From: Bradyrhizobium sp. BR13661
GTDB taxonomy: Bacteria > Pseudomonadota > Alphaproteobacteria > Rhizobiales > Xanthobacteraceae
Reading direction: 5' to 3'
NCBI RefSeq assembly: GCF_029892425.1
Contig: NZ_JARXWB010000001.1
Span: 1 to 64,000, forward strand
DNA length: 64,000 nt
Made by a program: the position numbers and the translations under genes. The notes under the pieces are model-generated. The model saw only the letters and a list, made by a program, of their open reading frames with translations. It was not told the DNA's origin and ran no database searches. How positions within the stretch are numbered: position 1 is the first letter of the stretch; each line of letters begins with the position of its first letter. Shown here piece after piece: positions 57,636 to 64,000 of the stretch.

Positions 57636-58286
57636 ATGGTGAGACGTTCGACCAGCAAGTTGGCTAGCGGAACGGCCGCGTTCGTCACGGTCGCTTCTCT
57701 CGGTCTCGCGCTCGCGCCGGCGGCACATGCGGAAGACTTCTTCTCGGCGTTATTCGGCGCGCTTGGCAGGCGGCCAACGCCGCAAATTCAGGCGCCGTTC
57801 GCGGACGACGATGTGCCGCGCTATGACGCACCGCGCCAGCGCGCGTTTGGCGGCGGCACCGCCTATTGCGTGCGCGGCTGCGACGGGCGCTACTTTCCCG
57901 CACAAGGCGCTGATGCCCAGAGCAAGGCACAATCCTGCAAGAGCTTCTGCCCGTCCGCTGAAACCTCGCTGGTCTACGGGGGCAATATCGATGACGCCAC
58001 GACGGAGACCGGAAAATCCTATTCCGATCTGCCCAACGCCTTCCGTTATCGCAACGAGATCGTCGCGGGCTGCACCTGCAACGGTAAGGACCCGGCCGGT
58101 CTGGCGTCGATCAAGGCCGAGGACGATCCGACCTTGCGAAAGGGCGATATCGTTGCGGGCAGCGACGGCCTCGTCGTCGCCAACCGCAACGCCGGCGATC
58201 GCCGCGGCGTCGCGATGAACTTCTCGCCATTGCCGGACAAGATTCGCGCGAAGTTCCGCCAGGTGCCCGTGGTGGCGAAGGAGTAG
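57636..58286 (+). CDS. DUF2865 domain protein (Cys-rich, exported)
   Basis: 216-residue exported protein with a signal peptide (about 1-32, ALAPAAHAED) and the Cys-rich DUF2865 region: YCVRGCDGRYFP (about 77-88), CKSFCP (about 106-111) and CTCNGKDP (about 146-153), six Cys probably paired as disulfides. Function unknown; widespread in Bradyrhizobiaceae by my recollection. Starts 18 bases after the L,D-transpeptidase gene, so it likely shares the EcfG promoter and acts in the envelope. Confidence 0.82.
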   Translation: MVRRSTSKLASGTAAFVTVASLGLALAPAAHAEDFFSALFGALGRRPTPQIQAPFADDDVPRYDAPRQRAFGGGTAYCVRGCDGRYFPAQGADAQSKAQSCKSFCPSAETSLVYGGNIDDATTETGKSYSDLPNAFRYRNEIVAGCTCNGKDPAGLASIKAEDDPTLRKGDIVAGSDGLVVANRNAGDRRGVAMNFSPLPDKIRAKFRQVPVVAKE

Positions 58287-58291
58287 AGGCC

Positions 58292-60385
58292 TTACGCCGC
58301 GCGGATCTTGCCGAGGAAGTCGGAGACCTGATCGCCGAGCTGACGGCTCTGGGTTTCCAGCAGTTCCGAAGCGTGCTTGACGTTGTCAGCCGCTCCGGCT
58401 GCCATGTCAGCGTCAGCCTTCACGCCGGTGATGTTGTCGGAGACGTTCTTGGTGCCCTGCGCGGCATATTGCGTGCTGCGGGTGATCTCCTGAGTCGCCG
58501 CGCCCTGCTCCTGCACGGCGGCGGCGATCGCGGTGGCGACTTCGTTGACCTCGCCGATGATGCCGCCGATCGCCTGGATCGCGTTGATGGCCTCGCCTGC
58601 GACCTTCTGGATGTCGGCGATCTGTTCCGAGATTTCCTCGGTCGCCTTCGCAGTCTGGCTCGCCAGCGACTTCACCTCGGAGGCAACCACCGCAAAGCCC
58701 CGGCCCGCTTCGCCGGCGCGGGCAGCTTCGATGGTGGCGTTGAGCGCGAGCAGATTGGTCTGCGCCGCGATGGTGTTGATGAGACCGACGACTTCGCCGA
58801 TGCGTCCGGCGGATTGTGCCAGGCCCTGCACGGTGCCATCGGTGTTGCGGGCCTGGTTGACCGCGCGGCTGGCGATGCCCGCGGCATGCGCGGCCTGCTG
58901 GCTGATGTCGTTGATCGAGGCTGAGAGCTCTTCAGCGGCCGCGGCGACGCTCTCGACGCTCGTCGATGCGTCGTTGGAGGCCTTGCCCGCGACCTCGACG
59001 CGTTCATTGGTCTGGCGCGACACCGCGGATAGATCACCCGAAGTCTTGCGCATTTCGGCCGAGGCATCGCTCAGCTCACCGAGCGACTTGCGCACCACGC
59101 CTTCGAACTCGCCGACATAGGTCTCCATGGCGCGCTGGCGGGCGGCGGCGCCGGCATTGCGCTCGCGCTCCTGCTCCTCGATCTTGAGCTTGTCGATCGC
59201 CTGCTGCTTGAAGGTTTCGAGCGCGCCAGCGAGTGAGCCAATCTCGTCGTGACGGTCGAGATAGCCGCTGTCGACGCCGAGGTCGCCACCGGCGACCTTG
59301 AGCATGGCGTCGCGAATCAGGTGCAGCGGCGTGATCACGCGGCGGCTGACCGCCAGCATCGCGGCGCCGGTCAGGATGATGGCCGCGACCAGAAGCGCCA
59401 GCTGGACCAGCAGCGATTGCAGCGCGCTGGCGCGCTGGTTGGCGGCATGATCCTTGGCCGCGGCAAGCGCGGTATCGGCGAGCTTGACCACGATCGCCAT
59501 ACGGCCGACCGAGAAGGGGCTCCACTGATTGGCCGTCATCGACGGCTTTTCGCCCTTGGCGATGGTCGCGATGATGCCATCGCGCGTCGTGGTGTATTGC
59601 GGGTCGAAATAGACCGACTTGGTTTCGGTCATGGCGGCGGACAGCGCCGGCGGCAGTTGCATGCCGGTGGCGGCAAGCTCGATCGCACTCCAGGCGGCGT
59701 CGGTGGCGCCGACGAATTTGGTGAAGGCGGCCTGGGTTTCGGGCGAGATCTTGCCGCTGGCCAGCGCATTGCCGACGATGAGCGAGGATTCGCCGGCATT
59801 CTGGCGCAGCAGCCAGGCCATCTGCTTGATCATCAGCAGCTGGTCGATGGTGGCGTCCTGGTGGTTGACGCTGGCCGCCAGCAGCGGTGCGAGCTTTTCC
59901 AAGATGGCCATCAGCCCGTCCTCGCTCTCGAGATATTCGCTCGCGAGCGCCGCGCGGCGTGAAGCCTTGGGCTTGGCAACCTCGGTCCAGAACTCGGCCT
60001 GCTGCGCCAGCAGCGCCTTGTTGAGCCGGGCAAGATCGGCCACGATCGAATCGCGCTGTGGGATGTCGATCTCGGGCAGGATATCGATGGCACGCGCCAG
60101 CGCCGGCATCAGTTCGTCACGAATGCCGCGAATGTATTTCTCGATATCGGCATCGACCCTGATGTCGCTGGTCAATTGCCGGTTGGTGGTCGAGCGGTCC
60201 GCCCGGATATTGGCCATGGTCTTGAACACGTCGGCCGAGGCGGCCGAGACCGCGACGATGCGGTTGGCCTGCTGAAGCCCGGTCCAGGAGCGCCATGCGT
60301 TGAGCGAGAAGCCGGCGACGATGATCAGTGCGGTGGAAAGGATCACCGCCTTGAGCAGCGTTGATACGGTCAGGCGATTGAGCAT
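58292..60385 (-). CDS. methyl-accepting chemotaxis protein 1
   Basis: 697-residue transmembrane chemoreceptor: helix 1 (about 12-32), a ~300-residue all-helical periplasmic sensor, helix 2 (about 325-350), HAMP (about 352-405), coiled-coil and the cytoplasmic signalling domain whose hairpin tip contains [35 protein letters not shown] (tip shown as [15 protein letters not shown]). No CheR-binding pentapeptide at the C-terminus. It is almost identical in signalling half to the neighbouring receptor but its sensor is diverged, so it senses something different. Ligand unknown. A conserved hairpin lies in its leader. Confidence 0.92.
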   Translation of the reverse strand: MLNRLTVSTLLKAVILSTALIIVAGFSLNAWRSWTGLQQANRIVAVSAASADVFKTMANIRADRSTTNRQLTSDIRVDADIEKYIRGIRDELMPALARAIDILPEIDIPQRDSIVADLARLNKALLAQQAEFWTEVAKPKASRRAALASEYLESEDGLMAILEKLAPLLAASVNHQDATIDQLLMIKQMAWLLRQNAGESSLIVGNALASGKISPETQAAFTKFVGATDAAWSAIELAATGMQLPPALSAAMTETKSVYFDPQYTTTRDGIIATIAKGEKPSMTANQWSPFSVGRMAIVVKLADTALAAAKDHAANQRASALQSLLVQLALLVAAIILTGAAMLAVSRRVITPLHLIRDAMLKVAGGDLGVDSGYLDRHDEIGSLAGALETFKQQAIDKLKIEEQERERNAGAAARQRAMETYVGEFEGVVRKSLGELSDASAEMRKTSGDLSAVSRQTNERVEVAGKASNDASTSVESVAAAAEELSASINDISQQAAHAAGIASRAVNQARNTDGTVQGLAQSAGRIGEVVGLINTIAAQTNLLALNATIEAARAGEAGRGFAVVASEVKSLASQTAKATEEISEQIADIQKVAGEAINAIQAIGGIIGEVNEVATAIAAAVQEQGAATQEITRSTQYAAQGTKNVSDNITGVKADADMAAGAADNVKHASELLETQSRQLGDQVSDFLGKIRAA

Positions 60386-60402
60386 CGGACACCCCGGTAC
60401 GC

Positions 60403-60450
60403 GTTTCGAAGTTCGTGCCCCAGGACGGCAGCCCCCACGAACTTCGAAAC
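60403..60450 (-). promoter_or_regulatory. perfect 15-bp inverted repeat in the leader of MCP 1
   Basis: GTTTCGAAGTTCGTG (60403-60417) and CACGAACTTCGAAAC (60436-60450) pair perfectly with an 18-base loop, ending 18 bases before the start codon. It could form a stable RNA hairpin controlling translation or end the upstream transcript. Confidence 0.7.
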
Positions 60451-60510
60451 CAAAGGGATGCGCGCGATAGACGCGCCTGCCTACAGCCGGCGCTCAGGCG
60501 CATTTGGCCC

Positions 60511-60530
60511 GAAAAGGGTAAAAACTTAGA
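60511..60530 (-). promoter_or_regulatory. shared upstream element, MCP 1 copy
   Basis: GAAAAGGGTAAAAACTTAGA here closely matches GAAAAGGGTAAAGTTTTAGG at 62795-62814. Both are 126-151 bases upstream of the two MCP start codons, suggesting a shared promoter or regulator site for the receptor genes. Sigma-28 spacing does not fit. Confidence 0.5.
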
Positions 60531-60569
60531 CAGTGTCCCTGCCGTAAAATGATGCAGGCGTTCGTAACC

Positions 60570-62663
60570 TCACGCCGCGCGGATCTTGCCGAGAAAGTCG
60601 GAGACCTCGTGGCCGAGCTGGTTGCTCTGGGCCTCGAGCATTTCGGAGGCGCTCTTCACGTTGTCGGCGGCCGCAGCTGCGGCATCCGCATCGGCTTTCA
60701 CACCGGTGATATTGTCGGAGACATTCCGGGTGCCCTGGGCGGCATATTGGGTGCTGCGGGTGATCTCCTGCGTGGCCGCGCCTTGCTCCTGCACCGCCGC
60801 CGCAATCGCGGTCGCGACCTCGTTGACCTCGCCGATGATGCCGCCGATGGTCTGGATCGCGTGGATGGCCTCGCCCGCGACCTTCTGGATGTCGGCGATC
60901 TGTTCGGAAATCTCTTCCGTCGCCTTGGCCGTCTGGCTCGCCAGCGATTTCACTTCGGAGGCGACGACGGCAAAACCACGCCCGGCCTCGCCGGCGCGCG
61001 CGGCTTCGATTGTGGCGTTGAGCGCCAGCAGATTGGTCTGCGACGCGATAGTGTTGATGAGGCCGACGACCTCGCCGATGCGGCCCGCCGACTTCTGCAG
61101 GCCCTGCACCGTGCCGTCGGTCTCTCGCGCCTGCGTGACGGCGCGGCCGGCGATGCCTGCGGCATGCGCGGCCTGCTGGCTGATGTCGTTGATCGAGGCC
61201 GAGAGCTCTTCGGCGGCCGCCGCGACGCTGTCGACGCTCATCGAGGCGTCGCTGGAGGCCTTGCCGGCAACCTCGACGCGGTCGTTGGTTCGACGCGACA
61301 CGGCAGAGAGATCGCCCGATGTCTTGCGCATCTGCCCCGATGCGCCGTTCAGCTCGCCCAGCGTCTTGCGCACCGCGCCCTCGAACTCGCCGACATAGGC
61401 TTCGACTGCGCGCTGGCGCGCTGCGGCGCCGGCGTTGAGCTCGCGTTCGTGCTCCTCGGCCTTGAGCTTGTCGACGGCCTGCTGCTTGAAAGTCTCGAGC
61501 GCACCGGCGAGTGCGCCGATCTCGTCCTTGCGGTCGAGATAGCCGCTGTCGACGGCAAGATCGCCGCCGGCGACCTTCAGCATCGCGTCGCGGATGGTGT
61601 TGAGCGGATTGATGACGCGGTGGCTCACCAGCAGATTGGCGCCGACGGCAAGGCCGATGGCGAGCGCGAGCAGTACCAGCTGGATGGTCAGCGCGCGCTG
61701 CGCGGCACCGTGTTGATCGAAGGTGTGCGTCCGGGCGGCGTCGAGGGCGGCTTCGGCAACAGCGACCGCGCTTGCCATGCGGCCGACCGTGACCGGGCTC
61801 CACTGGTTCGCCGTCATCTCGGCTTTCTCGCCCTTGACCAGGGTGTCTGCGAGCCGATCGCGCAAGGCCAGATATTGCGGCTCGAAATAGCCGGTCTTCG
61901 CAGCGGCCATCGCGGAGGATAGCGACGGCGGCAATTGCATGCCCGACGTTGACAGCTCCAGCGCTTTCCACATGGCGGTCGTGCCGCCGACATATTGCGT
62001 GTAATTGTAGCGCCCTTCCGGGGTGATCTTGCCGGCGGCAAGCCCCATCGAGACGATCAGCGAAGCTTCGCCCGCGGTGTTGCGCAGCAGCCAAGCGTTT
62101 TGCTTGATCGACAGCAATTGGTCGATTGCGGCGTCCTGGTGATTGACGGTGGCGGCCAGCGTGTTCGAAAGATTGTCGAGTACGTCGAGCAGGCCCTGCG
62201 TCGTTTCCATATATTCCTTGGTCAAACCCGCGCGGCGCTGTTCCTTCGATTTTGCCACGTTCTCCCAGAATTCCTTCTGCTCCTCGATCAGCAGCTTGTT
62301 GAGGCGCGCGAGCTCCGGCACCAGCGTGCCGGATCGGGGGAAGTCGATGTTCGGGAGCAGCTCGAGCGCGCGCGCCATCGCCGGCATCTGCGCATCACGA
62401 AGCGCGCGGAGATACTTCTCGATCTCGGGATCCATCGGCTCGGTCGCGTTCAATAGCCGCGACGTGGTGGAGCGATCGGTACGCAGATTGTGCATGGCCT
62501 TGAAGAGATCGGCGGAGGCGTCTGTGATCTGCGAGATGCGGCTCGCGGTCCTGAGGCGGTCCCATGATTCCCAGGCGGTGAGCGACAGCGCGATCACCAC
62601 ACAGATCGACGTAATCGCGATCACAATCTTCAGAAGCGCGGATACGCTCAGGCGATTCAACAT
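60570..62663 (-). CDS. methyl-accepting chemotaxis protein 2
   Basis: 697-residue chemoreceptor, the same length and order as its neighbour: two helices (about 11-32, 328-350) framing an all-helical sensor, HAMP and a near-identical signalling domain ([15 protein letters not shown] tip). The sensor halves share scattered residues such as MTANQWSP and DRSTT motifs but differ overall. I start at ATG 62663, which has GGGGGGA at good distance; the open frame continues 195 bases upstream without a receptor-like sequence. It precedes MCP 1 by 184 bases on the same strand. Confidence 0.92.
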   Translation of the reverse strand: MLNRLSVSALLKIVIAITSICVVIALSLTAWESWDRLRTASRISQITDASADLFKAMHNLRTDRSTTSRLLNATEPMDPEIEKYLRALRDAQMPAMARALELLPNIDFPRSGTLVPELARLNKLLIEEQKEFWENVAKSKEQRRAGLTKEYMETTQGLLDVLDNLSNTLAATVNHQDAAIDQLLSIKQNAWLLRNTAGEASLIVSMGLAAGKITPEGRYNYTQYVGGTTAMWKALELSTSGMQLPPSLSSAMAAAKTGYFEPQYLALRDRLADTLVKGEKAEMTANQWSPVTVGRMASAVAVAEAALDAARTHTFDQHGAAQRALTIQLVLLALAIGLAVGANLLVSHRVINPLNTIRDAMLKVAGGDLAVDSGYLDRKDEIGALAGALETFKQQAVDKLKAEEHERELNAGAAARQRAVEAYVGEFEGAVRKTLGELNGASGQMRKTSGDLSAVSRRTNDRVEVAGKASSDASMSVDSVAAAAEELSASINDISQQAAHAAGIAGRAVTQARETDGTVQGLQKSAGRIGEVVGLINTIASQTNLLALNATIEAARAGEAGRGFAVVASEVKSLASQTAKATEEISEQIADIQKVAGEAIHAIQTIGGIIGEVNEVATAIAAAVQEQGAATQEITRSTQYAAQGTRNVSDNITGVKADADAAAAAADNVKSASEMLEAQSNQLGHEVSDFLGKIRAA

Positions 62664-62754
62664 CGAAGTCCCCCCCAATTCCCATTTCAAAGTTCGGCTG
62701 TAGCGCCCCGGAAAATCGAGAAGAATGGGGCGTGACAAGGATCGGCAATCAGAT

Positions 62755-62779
62755 ACCGTTCGGGCATACGGCGAACGGT
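62755..62779. promoter_or_regulatory. palindrome upstream of MCP 2
   Basis: ACCGTTCG (62755-62762) and CGAACGGT (62772-62779) form a perfect 8-base inverted repeat with a 9-base spacer, close to the shared element at 62795-62814. Candidate operator in the divergent region between MCP 2 and the small membrane protein gene. Confidence 0.45.
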
Positions 62780-62794
62780 TTCGATATCTGAAAC

Positions 62795-62814
62795 GAAAAG
62801 GGTAAAGTTTTAGG
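62795..62814 (-). promoter_or_regulatory. shared upstream element, MCP 2 copy
   Basis: GAAAAGGGTAAAGTTTTAGG, matched by the sequence at 60511-60530 at a similar distance from the other receptor gene. The common core on the sense strand is TTTACCCTTTTCG. Confidence 0.5.
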
Positions 62815-62872
62815 CTGGCCGCCTGCCGGTAGAAGTACGCATTTACTAGAAGTTGCAACGGGTTGCCTCGAT

Positions 62873-62897
62873 GGAACCAGCGCGCGAGACGGGCGTT
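62873..62897 (+). promoter_or_regulatory. EcfG-type general stress promoter (51-aa protein gene)
   Basis: GGAAC (62873-62877), 16 bases, CGTT (62894-62897), exact consensus, 37 bases before the next start codon. It argues strongly that the short gene downstream is real. Confidence 0.8.
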
Positions 62898-62934
62898 AGG
62901 ACATCATTAGCAATTGCCTGAAGGGGGCTCTGCG

Positions 62935-63090
62935 ATGTTGGTCGGCGTACTCGTCACCTTTCTCGTCGTCATTCTCGTGCTCTATCTCGTCAACATGCTG
63001 CCGATGGATGGCCGCGCCAAGCAGATCGCGCGCGTCATCGTCATCATCATCGGCATCGTCTCGCTGCTGAAATACCTCGCGGTGTTCTAG
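62935..63090 (+). CDS. 51-aa two-helix membrane protein (Thivi_2564-like)
   Basis: Small protein MLVGVLVTFLVVILVLYLVN... with two hydrophobic helices (about 3-21 and 34-50) joined by a short loop LPMDGRAKQIAR. It resembles the short Thivi_2564-type membrane protein family as I remember it; function unknown. AAGGGGG lies 8 bases before the ATG at 62935, a perfect EcfG promoter precedes it and a terminator follows, so it is a complete stress-controlled single-gene unit. Confidence 0.85.
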   Translation: MLVGVLVTFLVVILVLYLVNMLPMDGRAKQIARVIVIIIGIVSLLKYLAVF

Positions 63091-63111
63091 CGGGCGGCGC
63101 AGCTGCCCAAC

Positions 63112-63141
63112 AAAAAAGCCCCGGCGTGAGCCGGGGCTTTT
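63112..63141. terminator. bidirectional terminator between the 51-aa gene and glcB
   Basis: AAAAGCCCCGGC-GTGA-GCCGGGGCTTTT (63114-63141) is a perfect 12-bp stem with A- and T-runs on either side, so it can end both convergent transcripts. Confidence 0.93.
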
Positions 63142-63160
63142 GATGTTCGAACAACCGGTC

Positions 63161-64000
<840 letters not shown>

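Noticed and set aside
60511-60530. Sigma-28 flagellar promoter before the chemoreceptors
   Set aside because: The shared element lacks the TAAA-N15-GCCGATAA arrangement, so it is listed only as a conserved upstream motif.
62664-62858. 65-residue N-terminal extension of MCP 2
   Set aside because: The sister receptor has exactly the same length from MLNRL, and a strong ribosome-binding site precedes ATG 62663.

Overview
This is a GC-rich chromosomal segment of an alphaproteobacterium, almost certainly Bradyrhizobium or a close relative (Bradyrhizobiaceae). The evidence is gene content (CycM-type cytochrome, Tad/Cpa pilus locus, urtABCDE joined to ureDABCEFG, DUF2865 and DUF883 proteins), high GC with strong GC3 bias, and four families of intergenic palindromes that resemble repeats I know from Bradyrhizobium genomes. 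I see no rRNA, tRNA, CRISPR array, transposase or prophage. The window reads as core chromosome with one small suspected insertion, in the urease operon. Genus assignment is inference; no database search was possible.

Layout. 1-9.1 kb: a metF-metH operon (minus) with a potentially structured leader, a luciferase-like flavoprotein gene, pheA, kdsB and cycM. 9.2-17 kb: a five-gene peptide/microcin-C type ABC importer with two tandem Tat-dependent binding proteins (yejA, yejA, yejB, yejE, yejF). 17-21.5 kb: an NlpC/P60 peptidase overlapping an M17 aminopeptidase, a small membrane protein, and a metallophosphoesterase with an unassigned C-terminal half. 21.6-34.7 kb: the Tad pilus locus: tadD (+), cpaB-cpaC-cpaD-cpaE-cpaF-tadB-tadC (one minus-strand operon), cpaA, the small pilin gene (54 aa), a sterol-desaturase family gene, a stand-alone secretin-N-domain protein and two TadE-like pseudopilins. 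Three CtrA-like sites (TTAA-N7-TTAA type) precede Tad transcription units; one is a perfect match. 34.7-37.1 kb: a cold-shock/translation cluster (cspA, infA, DEAD-box helicase).

37.5-50.1 kb: one long nitrogen-scavenging region on the plus strand, with a sigma-54 type -24/-12 element before urtA, the urea ABC transporter urtABCDE, then ureD-ureA-ureB, a DUF559 nuclease-like gene bracketed by 37-bp inverted repeats, a MESH1-like HD hydrolase, ureC, an ABM-domain protein, ureE (with a very His-rich tail), ureF and ureG. UrtA-E import urea, UreABC hydrolyse it, and UreDEFG deliver nickel. 50.3-54.4 kb: a CHASE/HWE-type sensor with a degraded ATP-binding domain, RidA, a TetR regulator and an OpgC-like acyltransferase.

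54.5-63.1 kb: an envelope/stress region. Four perfect matches to the EcfG (general stress sigma factor) consensus GGAAC-N16/17-CGTT precede a DUF883 gene, an AI-2E family gene, an L,D-transpeptidase gene and a 51-aa membrane protein gene. Two adjacent chemoreceptors of identical length lie inside this region. The window ends inside glcB (malate synthase G), which runs off the right edge.

Most notable for follow-up: the inverted-repeat-bounded DUF559 gene in the urease operon, the MESH1-like hydrolase between ureB and ureC, the EcfG and CtrA promoter sets, the degenerate HWE sensor, and the hairpin-rich metF leader.
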